DNA from: Sinorhizobium saheli
Lineage (GTDB): Bacteria; Pseudomonadota; Alphaproteobacteria; Rhizobiales; Rhizobiaceae
Direction: 5' to 3'
Assembly (NCBI RefSeq): GCF_001651875.1
Contig: NZ_LNQB01000059.1
Location: 1 to 64,000, forward strand
Length of the DNA: 64,000 nt
Numbering within the stretch: position 1 is the first letter of the stretch; every line of letters starts with the position of its first letter. The notes below the pieces were generated by a model. It searched no databases. It was given only the letters and a program-made list of their open reading frames with translations, and was not told the DNA's origin. Of this stretch, positions 50,899-59,080 are shown piece by piece. Made by a program: the position numbers and the translations under genes.

Positions 50899-52353
50899 AT
50901 GAGCACTGTCATCAAGGGTGGAACCATCGTTACTGCCGACCTGACCTACAAGGCCGACATCAAGGTCGAAGGCGGCAAGATCGTTGAGATCGGCCCCAAT
51001 CTCTCTGGCGACGAAACGCTCGACGCCGCCGGCTGCTACGTCATGCCGGGCGGCATCGATCCGCACACCCATCTCGAAATGCCCTTCATGGGCACCTATT
51101 CCTCGGACGATTTCGAGAGCGGCACGCGCGCCGCCCTTGCCGGCGGCACGACCATGGTCGTCGATTTCGCCCTCCCCTCGCCCGGCCAGTCGCTCTTGGA
51201 AGCGCTGACCATGTGGGACAACAAGTCGACCCGCGCCAATTGCGACTATTCCTTCCACATGGCGATCACCTGGTGGAGCGAGCAGGTCTTCAACGAGATG
51301 GAGACGATCGTCAAGGACAAGGGCATCAACACCTTCAAGCACTTCATGGCCTATAAGGGCGCGCTGATGGTGGATGACGACGAGATGTTCTCCTCGTTCC
51401 AGCGCTGCGCCGGCCTCGGCGCCCTGCCGCTCGTCCACGCCGAAAACGGCGATGTGGTGGCGCAGCTCCAGGCGAAGCTGCTTGCGGAAGGCAATAACGG
51501 CCCGGAGGCGCACGCCTATTCGCGGCCCCCCGAGGTCGAGGGCGAGGCCGCCAACCGCGCGATCATGATCGCCGACATGGCCGGCTGTCCCGTCTATATC
51601 GTCCACACCTCCTGCGAGCAGGCGCACGAGGCGATCCGCCGCGCCCGCGCCAAGGGCATGCGCGTTTTCGGCGAGCCGCTGATCCAGCACCTGACCCTCG
51701 ATGAGAGCGAATATTTCAACAAGGACTGGGACCATGCGGCGCGCCGGGTGATGTCGCCGCCCTTCCGCAACAAGCTGCACCAGGACAGCCTCTGGGCGGG
51801 GCTTGCCTCCGGCTCGCTGCAGGTGGTCGCGACAGACCACTGCGCCTTCACCACCGAGCAGAAGCGCTTCGGCGTCGGCGACTTCACCAAGATCCCGAAC
51901 GGCACCGGCGGCCTCGAGGACCGCATGCCGATGCTTTGGACCCATGGCGTCAATACCGGCCGCATCACCATGAACGAGTTCGTCGCGGTCACCTCCACCA
52001 ACATCGCCAAGATCCTCAACATCTATCCGAAGAAGGGGGCGATCCTGGTCGGCGCCGATGCCGACCTCGTCGTCTGGGACCCGAAGCGGTCGAAGACGAT
52101 CTCGGCGAAGAACCAGCAATCGGCGATCGACTACAACGTCTTCGAGGGCAAGATCGTCACCGGCCTGCCGCGCTTCACGCTGACCCGCGGCGTCGTTTCG
52201 ATCGAGGAGGGAACGGTCAAGACCAGGGAAGGCCACGGCGAATTCGTCCGGCGCGATCCCTTCCCGGCGGTCAGTACCGCGCTGACGACCTGGAAGGAAG
52301 TGACCGCGCCGCGCGCCGTGCAGCGCACCGGCATTCCGGCAAGCGGCGTCTGA
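50899..52353 (+). CDS. hydA: Dihydropyrimidinase (D-hydantoinase)
   Basis: The product has 484 residues. It is an amidohydrolase TIM barrel with metal ligands in GGIDPHTHLEMPF, the carboxylated Lys in NTFKHFMAYKGAL, His in LVHAENGD and VYIVHTSCEQ, and Asp in VATDHCAF. It opens dihydrouracil and dihydrothymine to N-carbamoyl-beta-amino acids, the second step of the reductive pathway, and also hydrolyses hydantoins. The length is that of characterised enzymes. Confidence 0.94.
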   Translation: MSTVIKGGTIVTADLTYKADIKVEGGKIVEIGPNLSGDETLDAAGCYVMPGGIDPHTHLEMPFMGTYSSDDFESGTRAALAGGTTMVVDFALPSPGQSLLEALTMWDNKSTRANCDYSFHMAITWWSEQVFNEMETIVKDKGINTFKHFMAYKGALMVDDDEMFSSFQRCAGLGALPLVHAENGDVVAQLQAKLLAEGNNGPEAHAYSRPPEVEGEAANRAIMIADMAGCPVYIVHTSCEQAHEAIRRARAKGMRVFGEPLIQHLTLDESEYFNKDWDHAARRVMSPPFRNKLHQDSLWAGLASGSLQVVATDHCAFTTEQKRFGVGDFTKIPNGTGGLEDRMPMLWTHGVNTGRITMNEFVAVTSTNIAKILNIYPKKGAILVGADADLVVWDPKRSKTISAKNQQSAIDYNVFEGKIVTGLPRFTLTRGVVSIEEGTVKTREGHGEFVRRDPFPAVSTALTTWKEVTAPRAVQRTGIPASGV

Positions 52354-52408
52354 CGGATTTCAGATGCCGCATCGGTCGGAGCCAATGCATGAAAGGGCCA
52401 GCGGGCGG

Positions 52409-52822
52409 CTAGGCGGGCACCAGCCCGTCGAGCTCCGGCAACAAGACGACGCTCTCCTGCTCCTTCGGATCTGTCCGCGCAATGACGGCCGTGCAGGGGC
52501 TGTCCGAGAGGTTCGCCGGCATATGCGGCACGCCGGCGGGGATATAGAGCATGTCCCCGGCTTTGGTGATCACATGCTCTTCCAGCCGCTCGCCGAACCA
52601 GGTATGCGCCTCACCGGCAAGGACGTAGATCGCCGTTTCGTGGCTCTCATGGAGATGCGGCCTGGCGCGGGCGCCGGGCGGCATGGTGAGGAGATGCATG
52701 CAGATGCCGGTGGAGCCGACGGTCTCCGCCGCGATGCCTTCGAAATAGTTGAGCCCCTGCTTGCCGGCATAGGCATGGCCCGGGCGCACCACGCGACAGC
52801 CAGGATTGGGTGATCGAGACAT
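52409..52822 (-). CDS. Single-domain cupin protein
   Basis: The product has 137 residues from ATG 52822 with a GGAGGACG site. The two cupin motifs are visible: HLHESHETAIYVLAGEAHTW (His, His, Glu ligands) and GDMLYIPAGVPHMPAN (final His). It likely binds one metal ion. It may help in sugar or pyrimidine catabolism, but the substrate is unknown. It is divergent from the ABC transporter operon and convergent with hydA, which suggests membership of the same functional cluster. Confidence 0.85.
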   Translation of the reverse strand: MSRSPNPGCRVVRPGHAYAGKQGLNYFEGIAAETVGSTGICMHLLTMPPGARARPHLHESHETAIYVLAGEAHTWFGERLEEHVITKAGDMLYIPAGVPHMPANLSDSPCTAVIARTDPKEQESVVLLPELDGLVPA

Positions 52823-52943
52823 GAGCGTCCTCCAGAATTCGCTGAAAAACCCGCAACAGGCACCGTCGGCGGCAAATCCGCGATTGCATGTTGCGGGTCC
52901 GGATAGCAGTCTGACACAGACAAGCCACAATGAGAATCCGCCC

Positions 52944-53735
52944 ATGACATCCAATCCCGCCTCCGTGGTTTCGGCTAGAAACCTCGGCCTGACGTTCGAG
53001 ACCAGCGACGGACCGGTCAATGCGCTGACCGGCGTGAACCTCGACGTGGACAAAGGCGACTTCGTCTCCTTCATCGGTCCCTCCGGCTGTGGCAAGACGA
53101 CATTCCTGCGCATCATCGCCGACCTGGAAAAGCCGACCGCCGGCACCATCGCCGTCAACGGCATGACGCCGGAGGAGGCCCGCCGCCGCCGCGCCTATGG
53201 CTACGTGTTCCAGGCCGCAGCCCTTTATCCCTGGCGCACGATCGAGAAGAACATCGCCCTGCCGCTCGAGATCATGGGCTATTCGCGGGAGGAACAGAAG
53301 GCGCGGATCGAACGGACGCTGGAGCTCGTCAACCTCTCGGGCTTCGGCAAGAAATATCCCTGGCAGCTTTCCGGCGGCATGCAGCAGCGGGCCTCGATCG
53401 CCCGCGCGCTCGCCTTCGACGCCGATCTCCTGCTGATGGACGAGCCCTTCGGCGCGCTCGACGAGATCGTGCGCGATCATCTGAACGAGCAGCTCCTGAA
53501 GCTCTGGGCGCGCACTGACAAGACAATCTGTTTCGTCACGCATTCGATCCCGGAGGCGGTCTATCTCTCGACCAAGATCATCGTCATGAGCCCCCGCCCC
53601 GGCCGCGTCACCGACGTCATCGAATCGACGCTGCCGAAGGAGCGGCCGCTCGGCATCCGCGAGACGCCGGAGTTTCTCGAGATCGCCCACCGGGTGCGCG
53701 AGGGGCTGAGGGCGGGGCATAGCTATGATGAATAG
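52944..53735 (+). CDS. ABC transporter ATP-binding protein, NrtD/SsuB/ThiZ type
   Basis: The product has 263 residues. Walker A GPSGCGKTTFLR, signature LSGGMQQR, Walker B LLMDEPFGALDE and switch VTHSIPEA are intact. It belongs to the nitrate/taurine/thiamine-precursor class of importers. The partner permeases follow, but a repeat region and a DUF559 gene intervene between 53736 and 54560. Context with pyrimidine degradation suggests pyrimidine or pyrimidine-precursor uptake. Confidence 0.9.
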   Translation: MTSNPASVVSARNLGLTFETSDGPVNALTGVNLDVDKGDFVSFIGPSGCGKTTFLRIIADLEKPTAGTIAVNGMTPEEARRRRAYGYVFQAAALYPWRTIEKNIALPLEIMGYSREEQKARIERTLELVNLSGFGKKYPWQLSGGMQQRASIARALAFDADLLLMDEPFGALDEIVRDHLNEQLLKLWARTDKTICFVTHSIPEAVYLSTKIIVMSPRPGRVTDVIESTLPKERPLGIRETPEFLEIAHRVREGLRAGHSYDE

Positions 53736-53773
53736 CTGTTGGCCTGATTTAGCCGCTCCGCGATCGCAGCGGC

Positions 53774-54160
53774 GAAAAACCCCTCCCCAACCCCTCCCCA
53801 CAAGGGGGAGGGACTTGGTCGTGCATGCCGCTCGGTTGAGTTCCAAAAGCTCTTCCACACGTCGGAAGGCCACTGGCCGGCCGCTTGCCGTGCATGGCTC
53901 TTCTCCTTCTGACGACCGAATCGCGTCACACAGCCCATCCTCGGAATGGAAGCGGGTGGGATTCAGCAAGGGCGGTGACGCGCGGTTTTCCCTCCCCCTT
54001 GTGGGGAGGGTGGCAAGCGAAGCGAGCCGGGAGGGGTCTTTGCTGCATCCAGAAGCAGTTCCGAATAGCACGGGTGTCATTGTCGCCGACGGTGCGGCAA
54101 GGGCCTCCCTCCCCCTTGTGGGGAGGGTGGTGAGCGCAGCGAACCGGGAGGGGTCTTTGG
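53774..54160. repeat. Array of GC-rich palindromic repeats inside the transporter operon
   Basis: Three related units occur. Two direct copies of about 53 bases, at 53990-54042 and 54105-54158, share CCCTCCCCCTTGTGGGGAGG and the tail CCGGGAGGGGTCTTTG. One inverted, partial copy lies at about 53778-53812. They are 60-115 bases apart and fill the gap between the ATPase gene and the DUF559 gene. The second direct copy ends at the proposed DUF559 start codon and supplies its ribosome site. Confidence 0.75.
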
Positions 54161-54567
54161 CACACTCGAACATCGATCCCAAAACCAGGCAACGCGCCAG
54201 GAAGCTCCGAACGGAAATGACCAAAGCCGAAGCGGCGATGTGGAACATGCTCCGCGACCTACGGCCATTGGGCGCCCGTTTCCGCAGAGAAACCCCCGTC
54301 GGCCCTTATATCGCGGACTTCGCTTGGCTTTCTGCCCGCCTCATCGTCGAAGTCGACGGCGACAGTCACGAGACAGACGCTGGCAGACGTCACGATATTC
54401 GGCGCGACCAATTCCTGAAAGCACAAGGCTTCACCGTCCTGCGCTTCGATAATTCCCAGGTACTCGACGGACCGGACTATGTGTTCCTGACCGTTCGCAA
54501 ATACGCCAGCCGTCACCTCGAGGCGGAGCGCTCGGCGGTTCGGTCAGGCGGAGGCGCCGATGCATAA
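54157..54567 (+). CDS. DUF559 protein (Vsr-like endonuclease fold)
   Basis: About 136 residues from TTG 54157, which follows GGGAGGGG inside a repeat; ATG 54217 would give a shorter form. The domain reads RARKLRTEMTKAEAAMWN, LGARFRRETPVGPYIADFA, LIVEVDGDSHE, and FLKAQGFTVLRFDNSQV. The pattern D-x(n)-E-V-D-G-x2-H fits the Vsr/PD-(D/E)XK nuclease fold to which DUF559 is assigned. The role is unknown. The stop overlaps the next permease gene by eight bases, so it is transcribed and translated as part of the transporter operon, an unusual place for such a gene. Confidence 0.75.
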   Translation: MAHSNIDPKTRQRARKLRTEMTKAEAAMWNMLRDLRPLGARFRRETPVGPYIADFAWLSARLIVEVDGDSHETDAGRRHDIRRDQFLKAQGFTVLRFDNSQVLDGPDYVFLTVRKYASRHLEAERSAVRSGGGADA

Positions 54568-55444
54568 GCAAAGCTTGCTGCGCGACAAACTCCTTCCGAT
54601 CTGCACCGTCGTCGCGTTTCTGATCGCCGTCTGGTACGTCGCGGCGGTCTTCCTCAACGCACCCTTCGAGCGCGACACGGCCGCCCGTGCCGGCACCGAG
54701 ATCGCCTTCTCCGACCTCGTCCGCAATACGATGGCGCAGGAGCGGCCGGTGCTGCCGGCGCCCCACCAGGTCGTTGCCGAGATATGGGATACGACCGCCA
54801 ACAAGGCGATCACGTCGAAGCGCAGCCTCGTCTACCACGCCTGGATCACGCTCTCGGCCACCCTGCTCGGCTTCGGCATCGGCGCGGCGCTCGGGATCCT
54901 TCTCGCGGTCGGGATCGTCCACAATCGCGCGATGGACCGCTCGCTGATGCCGTGGGTGATCGCCAGCCAGACGATACCGATCCTGGCGATCGCGCCGATG
55001 ATCATCGTCGTCCTGAACGCGATCGGCATTGCCGGGCTCTTACCGAAGGCGCTGATCTCCACCTATCTGTCGTTCTTCCCGGTGGTGGTCGGCATGGTCA
55101 AGGGCTTACGCAGCCCGGAAGCGATCCAGCTCGACCTGATGCACACCTACAATGCCTCGCAGGCCCAGACCTTCTGGAAGCTGCGCTGGCCCTCCTCCAT
55201 GCCCTATCTCTTTACCTCGCTCAAAGTCGCCGTCGCGATTTCGCTCGTCGGCGCCATTGTCGGCGAATTGCCGACGGGGGCCGTTGCCGGCCTCGGCGCC
55301 CGCCTGCTCGCCGGCTCCTATTACGGCCAGACGGTGCAGATCTGGGCGGCGCTGTTCATGGCCGCGGCGCTCGCCGCCGTCCTCGTCATGATCGTCGGGG
55401 CCGCGCACACCGCCGTCCTGAAACGCATGGGAGCCAAGCCATGA
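54560..55444 (+). CDS. ABC transporter permease, SsuC/ThiX type (first of two)
   Basis: The product has 294 residues from ATG 54560 with site AGGCGGAGG. It has six membrane helices and an EAA loop (QLDLMHTYNASQAQTFWKLRWPSSMPYLF; landmarks MHTYNASQAQ and KLRWPSSMPYL). It belongs to the BPD_transp_1 family used for nitrate, sulfonates and thiamine precursors. With the following permease it forms a heterodimeric channel. Start overlaps the DUF559 stop. Confidence 0.9.
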   Translation: MHKQSLLRDKLLPICTVVAFLIAVWYVAAVFLNAPFERDTAARAGTEIAFSDLVRNTMAQERPVLPAPHQVVAEIWDTTANKAITSKRSLVYHAWITLSATLLGFGIGAALGILLAVGIVHNRAMDRSLMPWVIASQTIPILAIAPMIIVVLNAIGIAGLLPKALISTYLSFFPVVVGMVKGLRSPEAIQLDLMHTYNASQAQTFWKLRWPSSMPYLFTSLKVAVAISLVGAIVGELPTGAVAGLGARLLAGSYYGQTVQIWAALFMAAALAAVLVMIVGAAHTAVLKRMGAKP

Positions 55445-56310
55445 ACCTTCCCGCTCTTGCCGCGGCCATCCTCTTCTGGCTCCTGGCCTGGGCCGTAAAC
55501 GAATGGCTGGTGCGCCAGCGTTTCGCGAGCCATGCCGCCAACAATGCGGCGCGCTTCGCCGTGCCGCTGATCTTCGGCGTCACCGTGCTCGTGCTTTGGG
55601 AGGGTATCGTCCGTGGCTTCGGCATCCCGTCCGTGCTGCTGCCCGCCCCATCGATGATCTGGCAGCGCCTCGTCCATTCGCTGCCGACGCTCGGCGCCGA
55701 TTTCCAGCAGACCTTCCTCAAATCCGTTCTGACCGGCTATGCGCTCGGCTGCGGCCTCGGCTTCCTCGTGGCGATCCTCATCGACCGCTCCCCCTTCCTG
55801 CAGAAGGGCCTGCTGCCGCTCGGCAACTTCGTCTCGGCGCTCCCCGTCATCGGCGTCGCCCCGATCATGGTGATGTGGTTCGGCTTTGACTGGCAGTCGA
55901 AGGTGGCGGTCGTCGTCATCATGACCTTCTTCCCGATGCTGGTGAACACGGTTTCGGGGCTTGCCGCCGCCAGCCACATGGAGCGCGACCTGATGCGCAC
56001 CTACGCCGCATCCTGGTGGCAGACGCTCACCCGGCTGCGCCTGCCAGCCGCCTGGCCTTTCATTTTCAACGCACTCAAGATTAACTCCACGCTGGCGCTG
56101 ATCGGCGCCATCGTCGCCGAGTTTTTCGGAACGCCCATTGTCGGCATGGGCTTCCGGATCTCCACGGAAGTGGGCCGCATGAATGTCGACATGGTCTGGG
56201 CCGAAATCGCCGTTGCGGCGGTGGCTGGCTCCGCCTTCTACGGGTTGGTCGCGCTTGCCGAGCGGGCCGTCACCTTCTGGCATCCGTCCATCCGCAGTGG
56301 CCGGGGCTGA
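55441..56310 (+). CDS. ABC transporter permease, SsuC/ThiX type (second of two)
   Basis: The product has 289 residues, starting within the stop of the first permease (ATGA). Six helices and the EAA loop MRTYAASWWQTLTRLRLPAAWPF (landmarks MRTYAASWWQ and RLPAAWPFIF). Membrane partner of the preceding protein in the importer. Confidence 0.9.
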   Translation: MNLPALAAAILFWLLAWAVNEWLVRQRFASHAANNAARFAVPLIFGVTVLVLWEGIVRGFGIPSVLLPAPSMIWQRLVHSLPTLGADFQQTFLKSVLTGYALGCGLGFLVAILIDRSPFLQKGLLPLGNFVSALPVIGVAPIMVMWFGFDWQSKVAVVVIMTFFPMLVNTVSGLAAASHMERDLMRTYAASWWQTLTRLRLPAAWPFIFNALKINSTLALIGAIVAEFFGTPIVGMGFRISTEVGRMNVDMVWAEIAVAAVAGSAFYGLVALAERAVTFWHPSIRSGRG

Positions 56311-56340
56311 TAAACAAAGCAATGATAAGAGGGAACTGAA

Positions 56341-57333
56341 ATGAACAAGAAACTTGCATCTCTCCTGGCAGCGGGCGTCTTCTCGCTTGCGGCCTTTTCC
56401 GCCAATGCCGCCGACAAGGTCACGCTGCAGTTGAAATGGGTGACCCAGGCCCAGTTCGCCGGCTACTACGTCGCCAAGGACAAGGGCTTCTACGAGGAAG
56501 AGGGCCTCGACGTCGAGATCAAGCCGGGCGGCCCTGACATCGCCCCGGCACAGGTGATCGCCGGCGGCGGCGCCGACGTCATCGTCGACTGGATGCCCTC
56601 CGCGCTTGCCACCCGCGAAAAGGGCGTGCCGCTCGTCAACATCGCCCAGCCCTTCAAGAAGTCGGGCATGATGCTGACCTGTCTCAAGGAATCCGGCGTG
56701 AAAACCCCGGAGGACTTCAGGGGCAAGACGCTCGGCGTCTGGTTCTTCGGCAACGAGTATCCCTTCCTTTCTTGGATGTCGCACCTGAAGATTCCGACGG
56801 ACGGCGGGCCGAACGGCGTGACCGTCCTGAAACAGGGCTTCAACGTCGATCCGCTGCTGCAGAAGCAGGCCGCCTGCATTTCCACCATGACCTACAATGA
56901 ATACTGGCAGGTCATCGACGCCGGCATCAAGCCTGAGGATCTCGTCACCTTCAAATACGAAGACCAGGGTGTGGCGACGCTCGAGGACGGACTCTATGTC
57001 CTCCAGGACAAGCTCACGGACTCGGCCTTCAAGGACAAGATGGTGAAATTCGTCCGCGCTTCGATGAAGGGCTGGAAATATGCCGAGGAGAATCCGGACG
57101 AGGCGGCGGATATCGTGCTTGAGAACGACTCCACCGGCGCCCAGACGGAAAAGCACCAGAAGCGCATGATGGGTGAGATCGCCAAGCTGACCGCCGGCTC
57201 CAATGGCGCGCTCGACGAGGCGGACTACAAGCGCACGGTCCAGTCGCTGCTCGCCGGCGGCTCCGACCCGGTCATCTCCAAGGAACCGGAAGGCGCCTGG
57301 ACGCACGAGATCACGGACGCGGCGCTGAAATAA
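56341..57333 (+). CDS. Periplasmic binding protein of the NMT1/THI5-like type
   Basis: The product has 330 residues; the signal peptide is cut near ANAADK. The fold landmarks VTLQLKWVTQAQFAGYYVAKDKGFYEEEGL (ends given: LKWVTQAQFAGYY and GFYEEEGL) and a GGGADVIVDWMPS loop are those of the NMT1/ThiY family, which binds pyrimidine-like compounds. The neighbouring pyrimidine catabolic genes make uracil, thymine or a related pyrimidine the best guess for the ligand. Last gene of the transporter operon, followed by a strong terminator. Confidence 0.88.
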   Translation: MNKKLASLLAAGVFSLAAFSANAADKVTLQLKWVTQAQFAGYYVAKDKGFYEEEGLDVEIKPGGPDIAPAQVIAGGGADVIVDWMPSALATREKGVPLVNIAQPFKKSGMMLTCLKESGVKTPEDFRGKTLGVWFFGNEYPFLSWMSHLKIPTDGGPNGVTVLKQGFNVDPLLQKQAACISTMTYNEYWQVIDAGIKPEDLVTFKYEDQGVATLEDGLYVLQDKLTDSAFKDKMVKFVRASMKGWKYAEENPDEAADIVLENDSTGAQTEKHQKRMMGEIAKLTAGSNGALDEADYKRTVQSLLAGGSDPVISKEPEGAWTHEITDAALK

Positions 57334-57356
57334 CGGCGGAGCCGACGAAGATCAGG

Positions 57357-57384
57357 AGCGCGCGGCCGGCGCCGCGCGCTTTTT
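57357..57384 (+). terminator. Rho-independent terminator of the pyrimidine transporter operon
   Basis: Ten-base stem AGCGCGCGGC/GCCGCGCGCT (57357-57366, 57371-57380) with a four-base loop, directly followed by TTTTT. Confidence 0.88.
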
Positions 57385-57878
57385 CGAATGCGGCTCATAA
57401 GGTCGACCTCGGGCAGGAAGGCGCACGGATGCAGAACCCGCCCGACGCCAGTCCGCGTGGCGGGGACGAGAAATTGCCCGCTGTTTTCTTCCGCCCGCCG
57501 AAGTTGTTAAGACTGCATTCAGGTTGTATCGATCTTGCACTTGAGGAGGCGGCGGGCTAGAAATAATGAGGCACCATCGCTTCGCCGCCCTTGTAAGCAT
57601 TTGCTCCGACGATTACATAGGCCGGAACGTTTTGATCGGAAGGCAAGCGCATGGAGGAACGCATGTTTCTTCGGCATTGCTCTTCGGGGAATTTTCTTCC
57701 CGCCCGGTGGCCTCGGTCTGAAACCGCTGCATCGGGCAGAATTTCGGGCTTGTGGAGCGTGACGTCCCCGCAGGGAAGCGGATGTGACGGCGTGCGAGTG
57801 GAATAGCGTGGTTGCAGCCGGATCGTTTCCTTTTGAGGCGGCGATCGGCCTGATTGCTTCAGTTTCAGGAAATTGCCT
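57385..57878. other. Intergenic region upstream of the RND operon
   Basis: About 490 bases. It contains short open frames (for example one of 51 codons from ATG 57651) but none with a recognisable product. The AT-richer part, 57490-57640, is the likely promoter of the efflux operon. I see no TetR-type operator and no divergent regulator gene. Confidence 0.4.
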
Positions 57879-59066
57879 ATGGCTCAGAAACTCTTGTCCC
57901 TTTTCGGCGCCTGCGCGGCGATGATCTTGACCGCCCTTACGAGCGTCTCCGCAGAGGAAACGCCTGAGCCCCAGCAGAAACAGGCCTTGCCCTCCATCGT
58001 CGTGACCGAGGCGAGCGAACGCCCGATCACCGATCGCGTCATCGCCACCGGTTCGATCGAGGCGGTCGAGGAGACCTATGTCGCGCCGCTGGTCGACGGT
58101 CTTTCCATCCGCTCGCTCAATGTCGATGTCGGCGACCGGGTCGAGGCGGGCAGCACCCTGGTCGTCCTCAATGACGACGCGCTGCTCCTGCAGAAGAGCC
58201 AGCTCGAAGCCAATCTCGCCAGGGCGGAAGCCTCGCTTGCGCAATTCAACGCCCAGCGCGCCGAAGCCAAGGCAAATTCCGACGAGGCGGCCCGCGTCGC
58301 CGATCGGGCCGCACGGCTTTCGGAAAACGGCACGGTCTCCACCGCCGAGGCCGATCGCCTGAAGGCGCTCGCTGCGGCGGCCCGCGCCCGCCTCCGTTCG
58401 GCCGAACAGTCGGTCAGCGTGGCCACCGCCGACATCAAGGTCGTGCAGACGCAGATCGACGAAGTCGACCTGCGTCTGGCGCGCACGGCGGTGAAAGCGC
58501 CGGTGAGCGGCGTGATCTCCGCCAAGAACGCCAAGGTCGGCGCGATCGCCAGCCTCAATGGCGAGCCGCTCTTCGCGATCATCCGCGACGGCGCGATCGA
58601 GATGAAGGCCGATGTCGCGGAAGCCGATATCATCAAGCTTGCGGTCGGGCAGCCCGCCACCGTCAGACTCGCCGGCAGCACGACGACCATCGAAGGCAAG
58701 ATCCGGCTGATCGCGCCGACGGTCGACCCGCAGACGCGGCTTGGCACCGTGCACATCAGCCTGAACGACACGACCAAAGCCCGCGCCGGCATGTATGCGA
58801 GCGCGGTGATCACGGCGCAAGAGAAGCAGGCGATCGTTTTGCCGCAAACGGCGGTTACATCGGAATACGGCAAGTCCATCGTCCGCAAGGTGGAAAGCGG
58901 CACGGTGCACCTGGTGCCGGTCGAGACCGGCATCCAGGACGGACAATTCGTCGAGATCCTCTCCGGCGTCGAGCCGGGCGAACAGGTGGTGGCGAAGGCC
59001 GGCGCCTATGTGCGCGACGGCGACCGCATCAACCCGGTCAAGTCGGCCGAGCCGGCAACCAACTGA
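57879..59066 (+). CDS. RND efflux periplasmic adaptor (membrane fusion protein)
   Basis: About 395 residues from ATG 57879, seven bases after AGGAA. The signal peptide is cut near SVSAEE. Next: a lipoyl-like half (VAPLVDGLSIRSLNVDVGDRV), a coiled-coil hairpin of about 90 residues (LLQKSQLEANLARAEASLAQF onward, given by its start LLQKSQLEANL), the second lipoyl half (VKAPVSGVISAKNAKVG), beta-barrel and membrane-proximal domains. It joins the RND pump to an outer-membrane channel that is not encoded here. The pump gene follows after 14 bases. Confidence 0.92.
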   Translation: MAQKLLSLFGACAAMILTALTSVSAEETPEPQQKQALPSIVVTEASERPITDRVIATGSIEAVEETYVAPLVDGLSIRSLNVDVGDRVEAGSTLVVLNDDALLLQKSQLEANLARAEASLAQFNAQRAEAKANSDEAARVADRAARLSENGTVSTAEADRLKALAAAARARLRSAEQSVSVATADIKVVQTQIDEVDLRLARTAVKAPVSGVISAKNAKVGAIASLNGEPLFAIIRDGAIEMKADVAEADIIKLAVGQPATVRLAGSTTTIEGKIRLIAPTVDPQTRLGTVHISLNDTTKARAGMYASAVITAQEKQAIVLPQTAVTSEYGKSIVRKVESGTVHLVPVETGIQDGQFVEILSGVEPGEQVVAKAGAYVRDGDRINPVKSAEPATN

Positions 59067-59080
59067 CGGGAACAGAGACC

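Noticed and set aside
53725-54156. N-terminal extension of the DUF559 frame through the repeats
   Set aside because: The translated repeat (LPLVGRVASEASREG and similar) is low-information sequence recurring with each repeat copy, not a protein domain.
57535-57803. Small open frames upstream of the RND operon (75 and 51 codons)
   Set aside because: No recognisable domain, biased composition, and location in the probable promoter region.
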